A stretch of DNA of 64,000 nucleotides from BCD1 sp965230565. Lineage in GTDB: Bacteria > Bacteroidota > Bacteroidia > Chitinophagales > Saprospiraceae. Position numbers and translations under genes: made by a program. The stretch is taken from the NCBI GenBank assembly GCA_965230565.1, contig CBDDLH010000012.1:124001-188000 (forward strand), in the 5' to 3' direction. The stretch's first letter is position 1. Every line of letters starts with the position of its first letter. The notes under the pieces were generated by a model that saw nothing but the letters and a program-made list of their open reading frames with translations, had not been told where the DNA came from and made no database searches. Positions 53,769-63,700 of the stretch are shown piece by piece.

Positions 53769-55925
53769 ATGAAATCAAAAAAACAATTTTCTCCATTGAG
53801 AACGATTTTTTTCAGCTGTTCAATCCTATTTTTTGCTTCTTTTGGTACTGCCTTTGGTCAGAATGACAATCCGACGGAATGTCCTTATTTCAATGTATTT
53901 ACCAATGACACCACCGGTGTTGTTTTCTCCCTCCTGTCAACGGACATTGAAGCTACTATTAGTGGGGTAATCGCCAATGTCGTTGTTGAGCAGACCTATT
54001 ACAATCCAGGAGATTCCATAGTTGATGCAACCTATGTTTTTCCTATGTCGACAAACGCTGCTATCTACGGAATGGAAATGATTCTTGGTGACAGAACCAT
54101 TGTAGCGGAAATAAGGAGGAAGGATGAGGCTCAGGAGATTTTCGATAATGCCAATGATGCTGGCCTAACCGCCTCTCTGCTTGAACAGGAAAGGCCAAAC
54201 GTTTTTCAAATGAGCCTTGCCAATATTAATCCGGGTGACACACTGAAAGTACGTATGGTTTACACTGAATTGATGGTTCCAAAGAACAGCGTTTACCAGT
54301 TTGTATTTCCAAATATCGTGGGTCCAAGGTTCACCTTTAATGGAGAACCCTGGGTAAATCAATCAATTCAGGATGCCATTCCAATTTCAGAAACAGACTT
54401 AAACATCAATTTGAAAATTAATGCCGGAATGCCTCTATCAGCCGAGTGCACATCCCATAATGTCTCCTTCGATTATATTGGTAATTCGGCTTATGGAGAT
54501 CTCACCACCAATCCCGGAGCCGATTATATTGTCAACTACACTTTAGATGGGAATCAGATTGAAACCGGGCTATTACTGTATGAAGGCGAAGAGGAGAATT
54601 TCTTTCTTTCCATGATACAGCCTGCAAAACCCGATGTTCCTTTTTCCAGCCCAAGAAGGGAATATATCTTCATTATGGATGTTTCGGGCTCAATGTATGG
54701 CCAGCCAATCGAAGTTTCCAAGGAACTTATCATAAACCTGTTATCTGATCTGGATAGTCAGGATAAATTTAACATCATATTCTTCGCAGGAGGATCAAAT
54801 GTGTTATCACCCAACTCGTTACCTGTTACCAATGAAAATATCGATATGGCTATTGACATGATTGAAAACCAAAGTACCGGAGGAGGTACGTACCTCCTTT
54901 CAGCAATGCAATTAGCACTGGACATGGAGGGCACAGAAGGTTACTCAAGAACTTTTGCCATTTTAACAGACGGGCTTGTGACGGTTGAAAAGGAAGCTTT
55001 TGATTTGATTCGCCAAAATCTTAATGAAGCTAACTTTTTTTCTTTTGGCATTGGCTCCTCTGTTAACCGGCACATAATTGAAGGTATTGCCTATGTTGGG
55101 GAGGGAGAATCTTTTGTGGTTACCAACATGATCGAAGCAGAGGAAATGGCAGACACATTCAGACAGTATATCGAAAATCCTGTTCTCACAAATATTGAAG
55201 CAATTTTTGAAGGAATTGATGTATACGATATAGAACCTTTGACCATTCCTGATGTTTTTGCTCAAAGACCTATCATCATTTACGGTAAATACCATACTCC
55301 TTCAGAAGGATATGTAACCGTATCAGGCGATTATTCAGACGGCGTTGTATCAAGTGCATTATCATTTTCCGATTATACAGCTGATGCTGAAGAGAATATT
55401 GCCCTAAAATATCTGTGGGCCCGAAAAAGGATAAAGCTGATGTCTGATTATGGTATTGCCAGTAATGAATCAGATACAGTTAGCATTGAAGAAGAAATTA
55501 CCCAGTTAGGTTTGCAATACAATCTAATAACCGAATTCACCTCTTTTGTGGCTGTGGACAGTAGCTCTGTCGCGACAAATAACGACTCAGATGGTAATGG
55601 AGGAGATGGCGGAGAAATTCTGGAAACGGAAGAATTTGCTTCAGGTCATTCAGAAAAAGAATTTATCAAAATATTGGGGACTGTTTCCGAAGCAGGAGCA
55701 GTGCTAAGACTCGAGCTCGAAAACCTGGAATCCGTTGATTTTAATGATCTGTCCTTGATAGTAACTAGTGTTAGCGGACATTCTATACTTAAACAAGACC
55801 TGAGCCCCGGAGATTTTGAAAAGATAATACTCGTACCTATTGATCAGGTTCCTTCCGGAATATACTTTATCACTCTGGTATATCAATCTCAAATACTGGA
55901 TACTGAAAAATTTATCATAAAGTAA
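53769..55925 (+). CDS. Exported VIT and von Willebrand factor A domain protein
   Basis: 718 residues: signal peptide (about 1-31, ending FGTAFGQ), a VIT domain (about 40-170, with VEQTYYNPGDSIVDATYVFPM and RKDEAQEIFDNA), and a vWA domain from about 295 with a complete MIDAS (DVSGSM, then STGGGTYL and LTDGLV). A charged linker leads to a C-terminal ~75-residue region ending in IPSGIYFITLV-like sequence (VPSGIYFITLVYQ), which resembles a divergent T9SS sorting domain. Relatives are inter-alpha-trypsin-inhibitor-like adhesins. Ligand unknown. Confidence 0.88.
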   Translation: MKSKKQFSPLRTIFFSCSILFFASFGTAFGQNDNPTECPYFNVFTNDTTGVVFSLLSTDIEATISGVIANVVVEQTYYNPGDSIVDATYVFPMSTNAAIYGMEMILGDRTIVAEIRRKDEAQEIFDNANDAGLTASLLEQERPNVFQMSLANINPGDTLKVRMVYTELMVPKNSVYQFVFPNIVGPRFTFNGEPWVNQSIQDAIPISETDLNINLKINAGMPLSAECTSHNVSFDYIGNSAYGDLTTNPGADYIVNYTLDGNQIETGLLLYEGEEENFFLSMIQPAKPDVPFSSPRREYIFIMDVSGSMYGQPIEVSKELIINLLSDLDSQDKFNIIFFAGGSNVLSPNSLPVTNENIDMAIDMIENQSTGGGTYLLSAMQLALDMEGTEGYSRTFAILTDGLVTVEKEAFDLIRQNLNEANFFSFGIGSSVNRHIIEGIAYVGEGESFVVTNMIEAEEMADTFRQYIENPVLTNIEAIFEGIDVYDIEPLTIPDVFAQRPIIIYGKYHTPSEGYVTVSGDYSDGVVSSALSFSDYTADAEENIALKYLWARKRIKLMSDYGIASNESDTVSIEEEITQLGLQYNLITEFTSFVAVDSSSVATNNDSDGNGGDGGEILETEEFASGHSEKEFIKILGTVSEAGAVLRLELENLESVDFNDLSLIVTSVSGHSILKQDLSPGDFEKIILVPIDQVPSGIYFITLVYQSQILDTEKFIIK

Positions 55926-56041
55926 ATTCTGCAAAGTAATCAGAGAGGGTTTATCCTGAAAATGCTCATCTTTTAAGCAATAAGGGGGTGAGCATTGTCA
56001 GGGTAGACCCCATAGAAAAAACAGCTTACTCGATATTAACT

Positions 56042-56473
56042 ATGCAAAGAAAAAACTTAATAAAAATTACCCTGTCAATTATTGCTACAATCTTCCTTAC
56101 CAAGATTGCTTTCAAAAAAGTAGTAGCTTATCTAAGCTCTTTTTCCATCCTTCCCGGTTATAATGAACAAATGCAGCAACAAATAACCCTGAAAGCCTAT
56201 TTTTCCATTTTAATTTTCTGTTTTGCATACCTCTTCTTTTTGGTTTCCCTCCCATTTATTATGATGGCTTTTGCCAAAAAAATGCAAATAACCCGTAAGA
56301 ACCTCTACAAGGTTGCCATTGGTTTTGAGATAATAGCCATGGTATTTGCTTATTTCAGTACACCTCCGGACATGACTTCTACTATGCTGGTTTTTTTGCT
56401 TTTACAATTACCTATAATCGTCAATATTTTGACGCTTTTATGGGTCACCGGGAATCGAGGAAAAGAGGTGTAA
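56042..56473 (+). CDS. Small integral membrane protein, unknown
   Basis: 143 residues from the ATG at 56042; a GTG at 55988 would add 18 residues of unlikely sequence. Four hydrophobic segments are visible (IKITLSIIATIFLTKIAF, FSILIFCFAYLFFLVSLPFI, AIGFEIIAMVFAYF, MLVFLLLQLPIIVNILTLLW). No family recognised. AT-rich relative to rlmB and the antiporter. Confidence 0.62.
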   Translation: MQRKNLIKITLSIIATIFLTKIAFKKVVAYLSSFSILPGYNEQMQQQITLKAYFSILIFCFAYLFFLVSLPFIMMAFAKKMQITRKNLYKVAIGFEIIAMVFAYFSTPPDMTSTMLVFLLLQLPIIVNILTLLWVTGNRGKEV

Positions 56474-56557
56474 AATTTCATTTAATGTCCAATTCCCATC
56501 AACCATACCTCCTTCAACTTTGTTTAAAAACCACTTCAATCAATAAAATCTAAAACC

Positions 56558-56770
56558 ATGTCTAATCAAACACCTACGCTTCATCTCGAAGAGGTAATCA
56601 ATAATCACTCACAGGATATGACGGGCAAAGTGGTAGCCATCACAGGAACTACCAGCGGAACCGGCTACGTCTGCGCCAGAGAAATTGCCAAAAAAGGAGC
56701 AACCGTCATTCTCCTCAGTAAAAAAAGAAAGAGTAGTGTTGCTTTTTTCCATTACTCCATTAAGCAATAA
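56558..56770 (+). pseudogene. Short-chain dehydrogenase fragment (N-terminus only)
   Basis: 70 residues ending abruptly. The start has the SDR cofactor motif GKVVAITGTTSGTGYVCAREIAKKGATVILL, but the frame then runs into unrelated sequence and stops, losing the NNAG, Ser and YxxxK parts. A full-length SDR needs about 250-300 residues. It is a remnant, possibly of a gene like 43224-44096 but with a different N-terminal extension. Confidence 0.75.
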
Positions 56771-56792
56771 ATACCTTTTAAAAAAAACGAAA

Positions 56793-57104
56793 ATGAAAAC
56801 CAGCCTCACTCTCTCCATTATTTTTTTCTGCTGTTCCTTTTTATTCGCTCAAAATCCTAAAGACCGTCCTGACATTTTCATTGATTGTCAAATGTACTGC
56901 GATATGGTTTACATCAAACAGGAAATCCGGTTCGTTAATTATATGCAAAATCGCCAGGAAGCAGATATTTATATTTTAACTACAAGGCAAAGAACAGGAG
57001 CCGGAGGAAATGAGATTCAAATGGCCTTTATAGGGAATAATAAATTTTCAACAATAAGGGATACGATCAGATATTTCACGGATCCAAGTATAATAATTTC
57101 GTAA
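56793..57104 (+). pseudogene. N-terminal fragment of a secreted/outer-membrane protein
   Basis: 103 residues: a signal peptide (LTLSIIFFCCSFLFAQ) followed by DIFIDCQMYCDMVYIKQEIRFVNY and RRQRTGAGGN-like sequence (TTRQRTGAGGNEIQMAFIG), which I associate with a several-hundred-residue Bacteroidota family of unknown function. The frame stops at 57102-57104 and no continuation is found in other frames, so it looks truncated. It starts 22 bp after the SDR remnant; the two breaks may be one event. Confidence 0.55.
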
Positions 57105-57245
57105 ATCCGAGGTTTTAGAAAATCTGGAAACTATCGAGCTATTTTTGTACCTGGCTGAGAAAAACAGAAGGGTTAAACAACTGTTGTCGGTATTTCCCTT
57201 TTCTCTTGTTTCCTTATTCCCTTATTTTTTCCGACCTTGCCTTCG

Positions 57246-57989
57246 ATGAAGAAAGATAAAACTCAACTCATATACGGCAGGCACCCTGTTGTTGATGCTA
57301 TCAATGAGGGTACGAACTTTGATAAAATCTTCCTGCAACAAGGTACTCGTGGCGAATTTGAAAAGGAATTACGCAAATTGTGCAACAAGCATAACATACC
57401 TCTAACGGTTGCGCCTAAGGAAAAACTCAACAAATTCACCCGGTCAAATCACCAGGGGGTGATCGGTTTGGTTTCCTTGATCCCTTATTATCGAATCGAG
57501 GATCTGTTACCTTCCATTTATGAAAATAATGAGAATCCGCTGATCCTGATCCTGGATGGAGTTACCGATGTACGGAACTTTGGAGCCATTGCAAGGTCTG
57601 CTGAAATTTGCGGTGCCCATGCCCTGGTAGTGCCTAAAAAGGGTAGTGCTCTCATCAATGCAGAAGCTTTAAAAACTTCTGCCGGAGCACTGACTAAAAT
57701 TCCGGTTTGTCGTGAAAACAGCCTGATCACCGCTATCGAATCGATCCAGATGTCCGGTATAAAAGTTATGGCCAGTAGCTTAAAGGCCGAAAAACTTCTC
57801 TTCAACTTTGACCTTACAGAACCCGTAGCCTTGATCGTCGGAGCCGAAGGGGAGGGCATCAGCACCGGAGTAGAACGAAAAGCTGATGAATTGTTTATTA
57901 TCCCACAGGCAGGTACCACTGATTCATTTAATGTTTCCGTTGCATCGGGTATTATGCTTTATGAAGTAATGCGTCAGCGTATGGCGTGA
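57246..57989 (+). CDS. rlmB: 23S rRNA (guanosine(2251)-2'-O)-methyltransferase
   Basis: 247 residues from the ATG at 57246 (an upstream TTG opens the frame three codons earlier). It belongs to the SpoU/TrmH SPOUT class, which methylates the ribose of G2251 in the peptidyl-transferase region. The N-terminal substrate-binding domain starts LIYGRHPVVDAI; the knot domain has DGVTDVRNFGAIARSAE, LIVGAEGEGIS and IPQAGTTDSFNVSVASGIMLYE. Exact target (2251 versus a tRNA site) follows from family resemblance. Confidence 0.9.
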   Translation: MKKDKTQLIYGRHPVVDAINEGTNFDKIFLQQGTRGEFEKELRKLCNKHNIPLTVAPKEKLNKFTRSNHQGVIGLVSLIPYYRIEDLLPSIYENNENPLILILDGVTDVRNFGAIARSAEICGAHALVVPKKGSALINAEALKTSAGALTKIPVCRENSLITAIESIQMSGIKVMASSLKAEKLLFNFDLTEPVALIVGAEGEGISTGVERKADELFIIPQAGTTDSFNVSVASGIMLYEVMRQRMA

Positions 57990-58017
57990 TTATCCAGAAA
58001 TACTTTTTTATTCATCC

Positions 58018-58052
58018 AAGACCTCCGAGGTTTGTGAAACCAGGGAAGTCTT
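58018..58052. repeat. Degenerate copy of the AAGACCTCCG hairpin
   Basis: AAGACCTCCGAGGTTT (58018-58033) and its imperfect complement 58037-58052 (three mismatches) flank the triloop GTG. The first ten bases match the arm at 37163-37172. It sits 28 bp after rlmB. Confidence 0.7.
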
Positions 58053-58058
58053 GCCCTG

Positions 58059-58091
58059 AGAAATACTATTTTTTGGAAAAATAGTATTTCT
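58059..58091. repeat. Triloop hairpin of the AAATACTATTT family
   Basis: A perfect 15-bp stem (58059-58073 with 58077-58091) with loop TGG. It shares the AAATACTATTT/AAATAGTATTT core with 31509-31541. Confidence 0.85.
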
Positions 58092-58153
58092 AAAAAGAAA
58101 ATTGAACATATTCAAATCGTTTTGGTTGATAATAAGATCTCCCTTTACTTTTT

Positions 58154-58238
58154 ATATTTATATTTTTACATCTGACGCCTGATATTATCAAACGGGTTTG
58201 GCTGATTGTGTCGTACCGCTCATATTTATATTTTTACA
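58154..58238 (+). promoter_or_regulatory. Duplicated 17-bp AT motif before the antiporter gene
   Basis: The 17-bp word ATATTTATATTTTTACA occurs at 58154-58170 and 58222-58238. Each contains TATTTTTA, close to TAnnTTTG, and the second copy is 17 bp before the ATG, so these may be tandem promoters. Confidence 0.4.
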
Positions 58239-58254
58239 CCCAAAATCATAACTA

Positions 58255-60114
58255 ATGTTAGAACTTGCTAGCCTGGTCATTCTCGGTATTGCCGCTCAAT
58301 GGATCGCCTGGCGCACAAAAGTGCCCGCTATCCTTCCATTGATCCTGATCGGTCTGTTTTTTGGTCCAGTCTCTTCATTGTTTCAGGAGGATGGGTCTAA
58401 ATGGATCGAGCCGGTTTATAATATTGAACACGGTCATGGATTATTTCCGGGGGAAAGCCTGTTCTATTTTGTTTCATTGTCCATCGGTATTATCCTTTTT
58501 GAAGGTGGACTCACGCTGAAATTGAGGGAGATCAGAGAGGTGGGACCTACGATCATGCGCATTATTTCTCTGGGATCATTGATCACTTTTATTGGAGGTG
58601 CGCTGAGTGTACATTTTCTACTCGACTTAAGCTGGCAAATTTCATTTCTTTTTTCTGGCCTTATCATTGTTACGGGACCTACCGTTATTGCACCTATTTT
58701 GAGAAACCTACCATTAAAAAGGAATGTGGCCACGGTATTGAAATGGGAGGGAATTCTGATCGACCCAATTGGCGCGCTGGTTGCCGTATTGGTTTACGAT
58801 TTTATCATAAGCGGTGAAGAGGAAATGTTCACCATCCACGCATTGATGTCGTTTCTTAAAATAGTCATTGTAGGAATAAGCCTGGGCTTTACCGCTGCCC
58901 ACTTATTGAACATTATGATCAAAAGAAACCTGATTCCCCATTACCTGCTCAATGTTTTCACCCTGGCACTGGTATTAGGTATTTTCGTTGAATCAGATAT
59001 TCTGGAACATGAATCAGGTCTTTTATCTGTGGTTATTATGGGTATGGTTTTAGGTAATCTGAATGTTCCTGAATTAAAAAACATACTTGATTTTAAGGAA
59101 TCGATCAGTGTTTTGCTGATCTCCATTCTTTTCATCCTGCTTGCCGCCAATTTTAATATTGAAGATTTATATCTATTACGGGACTGGAATGTATTGATCC
59201 TTTTTCTCTTCATTATTCTGGTGCTCAGACCGATTTCGATATTTGCCAGTAGCTATCAATCAACATTGAATTATAGAGAGAAAATTTTCATTTCCTGGGT
59301 AGGGCCGAGAGGAATTGTGGCTGCCGGTGTTGCTTCACTCTTTGGCATAAAACTTACCGGCAAGGTTGAAGGTGCCGAATATATTGCTCCCTTGGTTTTT
59401 ATGGTTGTGGCAGGAACCGTTTTAATAAATGCCACTACTGCACGCCTGGTAGCCAAATGGCTGGGAGTCGTTAAAGATCAGGCAGAAGGTTTCCTGATCG
59501 TTGGAGCTAATAAAGCAGCTGTGCTTGTTGGCAAATACCTCCAGGAGCAAGGTAAATCGGTCGTGTTGATCGACCGTTCGTTAAACCTTGTTTTACAAGC
59601 AGAAAGTGAAGGGTTAAATGCCATCCAGGAAGATATCTATTCGGACACGCTATCCGATAATTTAGAGTTGCTTGAAATTGGAGAAGTACTGGCGATGACC
59701 GGTAGTTCGGAAGTAAATGCATTCACCGTGGAACGATTCCAAAAACAAGTGGGTGAAAATAAAGTACACCGGCTGATCACTCAGGATGAGATGAAAGGAC
59801 CTAAAAATAAAATCCCGAAAAACGGGTTATTCTCCTGCGTTGATGATTACCTGAATATCAGCGAGGTAGTCAGGGATTTTCCGGAAATTCACGAAATAGA
59901 AGCAATTTCTAATACAGCTCTTCAAAATATCATCGATCAGATGAATCAAAAGGAATACTCTATTCCCCTGTTCTTGAAAAAATCAAAATCAGCCACACTT
60001 CAAATCCTTCCTTCTAATTGTGAAACAGTGGAAGTTGAAGAAGGAGACAGGCTCATTTATGTAGGCAAAGAGATGGAATTGGAAGTTGATGGTGGGAATG
60101 GGACGGTTGGATAA
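58255..60114 (+). CDS. Na+/H+ (or K+/H+) antiporter with RCK/TrkA-N domain
   Basis: 619 residues. Residues 1-~405 have about 12 membrane helices of the CPA type, with the discontinuous-helix motifs FEGGLTLKL, GLIIVTGPTVIAPIL, and an acidic EGILIDPIGALVAVLVYDF segment (the conserved Asp of the ion site). FISWVGPRGIVAAGVASLF is the conserved late-helix motif. Residues ~410-510 form a Rossmann RCK/TrkA-N domain (GFLIVGANKAAVLVGKYLQEQGKSVVLIDRS), and an RCK-C-like tail ends the protein. It exchanges protons for Na+ or K+ at the inner membrane under nucleotide control (family knowledge). Confidence 0.9.
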   Translation: MLELASLVILGIAAQWIAWRTKVPAILPLILIGLFFGPVSSLFQEDGSKWIEPVYNIEHGHGLFPGESLFYFVSLSIGIILFEGGLTLKLREIREVGPTIMRIISLGSLITFIGGALSVHFLLDLSWQISFLFSGLIIVTGPTVIAPILRNLPLKRNVATVLKWEGILIDPIGALVAVLVYDFIISGEEEMFTIHALMSFLKIVIVGISLGFTAAHLLNIMIKRNLIPHYLLNVFTLALVLGIFVESDILEHESGLLSVVIMGMVLGNLNVPELKNILDFKESISVLLISILFILLAANFNIEDLYLLRDWNVLILFLFIILVLRPISIFASSYQSTLNYREKIFISWVGPRGIVAAGVASLFGIKLTGKVEGAEYIAPLVFMVVAGTVLINATTARLVAKWLGVVKDQAEGFLIVGANKAAVLVGKYLQEQGKSVVLIDRSLNLVLQAESEGLNAIQEDIYSDTLSDNLELLEIGEVLAMTGSSEVNAFTVERFQKQVGENKVHRLITQDEMKGPKNKIPKNGLFSCVDDYLNISEVVRDFPEIHEIEAISNTALQNIIDQMNQKEYSIPLFLKKSKSATLQILPSNCETVEVEEGDRLIYVGKEMELEVDGGNGTVG

Positions 60115-60145
60115 TTATTTTCCTGGTTTTTACCAATGTATTGTC

Positions 60146-60607
60146 ATGACTAAAATAATGTCATATAGTGAATTGAGGTGCTTTTCGGAAAAAGTGTTGT
60201 CCATTATTCGTAATATTGTTGGCTCCGAAAATGTTACTATCTCATCAAAAATTGAAGAAGACCTTAGAATAACAGGAGATGATATATGGGATCTTCTAAA
60301 TGAATTAGATAGAAAGTTTGATATTGATTTTGAAGGCTTTTGTTTTAAGGAATACTTTTATGAAGAAAGTGAAGGGTGGTATCTTTTTCCTATAACATTT
60401 ACATTCATTATTTTTCGGTTATTTTTAAAACTAATCTTCTGTTTTTTTACCTGCAAACTCTTAGAACAACTGGATAGTTTCTTATTTAAGATCAATTTTT
60501 ATAAAACCCGACGAAAAGACCTGTTGGTTAAAGATTTGATCACATTCGCCATATTATCAAGATTTACATTAAGTTCCGAGGTTACCTTTGCCTTTTCGAA
60601 AAAATGA
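60146..60607 (+). CDS. DUF1493-like (acyl-carrier-fold) membrane protein
   Basis: 153 residues from the ATG at 60146, chosen because it leads straight into a DUF1493-like domain (SELRCFSEKVLSIIRN ... SKIEEDLRITGDDIWDLLNELDRKFDIDF). The ACP position reads ITGDD, without the DSL serine that carries phosphopantetheine, as is usual in DUF1493. After residue ~78 come one or two hydrophobic segments (LFPITFTFIIFRLFLKLIFCFFTC). The gene is AT-rich compared with the antiporter 31 bp upstream, suggesting a separate origin. Confidence 0.72.
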   Translation: MTKIMSYSELRCFSEKVLSIIRNIVGSENVTISSKIEEDLRITGDDIWDLLNELDRKFDIDFEGFCFKEYFYEESEGWYLFPITFTFIIFRLFLKLIFCFFTCKLLEQLDSFLFKINFYKTRRKDLLVKDLITFAILSRFTLSSEVTFAFSKK

Positions 60608-60668
60608 TCTAACCAATTAATTGCATTAAATTATTTCGGAACAATTTCCATTCGAGTATACACAAAAA

Positions 60669-60733
60669 AAGAGGCCAAGACTGTTTTCTCCTTAGCCCTG
60701 CCTTCCGAGGAACGCAGGCAGGCTTAGCCTCTT
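60669..60733. terminator. Compound hairpin between convergent genes
   Basis: AAGAGGC (60669-60675) pairs with GCCTCTT (60727-60733), enclosing an inner CCTGCC/GGCAGG stem (60697-60702/60717-60722). The inner part is the second copy of the CCTGCCTTCC...GCAGGCAGG repeat. It likely separates the DUF1493 gene from the propeller gene on the minus strand. Confidence 0.55.
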
Positions 60734-60751
60734 CCTTAGCCTAAAAATTTT

Positions 60752-63700
60752 TTAATCTTCCTGTAGCTGCTGCCCCAAAATATAAGGAGCACCAGCATCA
60801 CGAAGCGCCTTTTCCATGGCCGGAATCGTTTCGGTGGCCATTTTTTCAATTGCTCCTTTTCCTTCTGCAATCATTTTTTTCGCAACTTCAAGGCTTTGTT
60901 TGTGAAGTGCGGTAGGTCCATAAGTAGTTGACAATCCTCGTGATGCTACCCTGAGGTGAGTGCCAACGGTTGGTGCATTACGCTCACCGATATCTCCTTT
61001 GGATTGGTTACCATCAAAGCGAGCTTCCAGGTCATTAAGTTGCTGTTTGATCTGATAAATCTGTTCGTTCAATGCTCCCGGTTCAACACTGGCCATTTCG
61101 AGGGCTTTTTCCATAGCATTGACTTTCTTTCTGCTTTCGCCAAACATATGCTCGAGCATATTACTCATATTTCTCGCTTCGTTTACTTCTTTGGCAAATG
61201 CCTGATATTCATCAGCAGAAGCTCCTCTGAGGGTAGGTTTGCGAAGCGGAACTACCTCAAATGTTTCCGGCCCGGCCAACGGGGTTACCTTACCATCCAC
61301 TTCCTTTGCCAGTGAAACGGTATAAGTTCCCGGTGAAGCCATATTGCCTCCTCTTGCCCACCACGGCAATGGTCCCTGTCTGTCAGGATCAATCGTTCTG
61401 GAGGAAGAATATCTCAAATCCCAGGCAACGCGGTTAAATCCTTTTTTTGCCGGAGCCTTGATTTTACGTACAACATTCCCTGCCTCGTCTTTCACGGTTA
61501 ACCAGATCCTTGGCTTTTCCTGTTGGTTTTCCTCGTCCAGGGTTTCCCAACCCGGGAACGGAATATCTTTGCCTTCTTTTTCAAGCTTCTTTTCTGCTTT
61601 TTTCCGTTCGGACTTCAAGGTAGGATAACTCTGCGAAAGGTGATATGTGAATACCGCACCAAAATCAGGATTCTTTGCAGTATAAAAACTGGCACCTCCA
61701 TCCGGTAAATTTGACCTTGGAATATACCACAATGCTTTTCTCGTGGAGAACAAGGCTGCTTCCGCTTCCATTTTCTCCTCTGTTACTTCTCTGAAAACAC
61801 TATAGTCATCCAGTACAAAAAATCCTCTTCCAAAGGAAGCACCGACCAGGTCATTCTCCCTGCGCTGAATAACGAGATCACGGAAAGAAATCGTTGGTGC
61901 TCCACCAAGTTTTTCCCATTTTTCACCACCGTCAACCGTTACATAAATTCCGAATTCCGTTGCCGCAAACAACAGATCCTTCTTTATATGATCCTGTACC
62001 AACCTCCAGACCAATGTTCTGTCAGGAATATTTCCGGAAATGGACTTCCAGGATTTCCCTTTATTGGTACTCTTGAACAAATAAGGTTTGAAATCCCCTT
62101 CTTTATGATTATCCAAAGCTACATAAACCACATTTTCATCAAACAAATCAGCCTTGATGTCATTGACAAATGCTCTTTCCGGAACACCCGGTAATTCAGT
62201 TACCGCAATTTTTGTCCAATTGGCACCGCCATCTTCGGTTACCTGGATAATGCCGTCATCAGTTCCGGCGTAAATCAGCCCTTCTTTCACTGGAGATTCA
62301 GCGAGTGATGTGATGGAATTATAGTTCGACATAGCATTAACATCCCATGGGTTATCCCAGCTTTGTTGTTTACCCATGATCGGTAAAGTTATCCTCTCTT
62401 CATTCCTGGTCAGGTCTCCGGAAATAGCCGTCCAGCTATCCCCGCGATTTTCAGAACGCCACACTCGCTGTGAAGCAAAATACAATCGTTGAGCTTTATG
62501 TGGACTCACCAATATCGGCGCATCCCAATTATACCGCTCAAAAGGGTCTCCTTCGCCTGGCTGAGGCTGAATGAATACCTGCTCGCCCGTTTTCAAATCT
62601 ATTCTGTGAAGGCCTCCCTGCTGGGTTTCTGCATAAATGATATCCGGATTCCCCGGTTCAGTAGCGGATTGATGGCCATCGGCACCAAGTGTTTTGTACC
62701 AGTCGCCATTAGTAATACCTCTTCTGTTATCTGTTCTTGATGGTCCGCCATGTGAACCATTATCCTGTGTACCTCCGTAAATATGATAAAAGGGCTTTCT
62801 GTCATCTACCGCCACTTTATAATACTGGGTCAATGGTAGATTTGGAATGAACCTCCAGGTTTTGGCCAGATCAAAACTTTCATAAATTCCGGCATCTGTC
62901 CCTACCAATAGGTAATCAGGATCATCAGCACGGAAAGCTATGGCATGATTATCCGAATGCTTATTGGATTCGTTAAGCCTGCGGAAGTTTTTACCCCCGT
63001 CATCAGAAACCTGAATACGAACATCCATCAAATACAGACGGTCAAACTCATGCGGACAGGCATAAAGTTCCTGGTAATAATGCGGTCCCGTTCCACCGGA
63101 TACGGTATTGGACATTTTTGTCCAGGAAGCACCTCCATTTTCAGAACGGTAAACACCTCCTTTTCTCCGGTCTAATTCAATAGCCGCATAAACTACATCT
63201 GGATTATGAGGTGAAACAGCAATACCTATTTTTCCCATATTAGACCTCGGCAACCCGGAAGTCAGTTTTTTCCAGGTATCGCCACCATCGGTACTTTTAT
63301 AAAGGGCTGTTCCGGGCCCTCCTCCCATGTAAGCAGCAACCGTTCTATGGCGTTGCCAGGTTGCAGCATACATCACATCAGGATTTCCCGGTTCTACCGC
63401 AATATCCGTAACGCCTACCCATTCATCGTCGCCAAGGACTTTGTTCCAGTTCTCTCCTCCGTCTGTGGTTTTGTACAGACCGCGGTCACCGCCACTGCTC
63501 CATAAAGGACCTTGTGATGCTACAAAAACCACATCGGAATTGCCCGGATGAACAAAAATTTCGGAAATGTGCTCGGAGTTTTTCAAACCGACATTTTTCC
63601 AGTTTTTTCCGTCGTTGGTGCTTTTATACACTCCATCTCCAAAGCCTACGTGACGACCACCAACGTTCTCTCCGGATCCTACCCAAATGGTGGAAGGATT

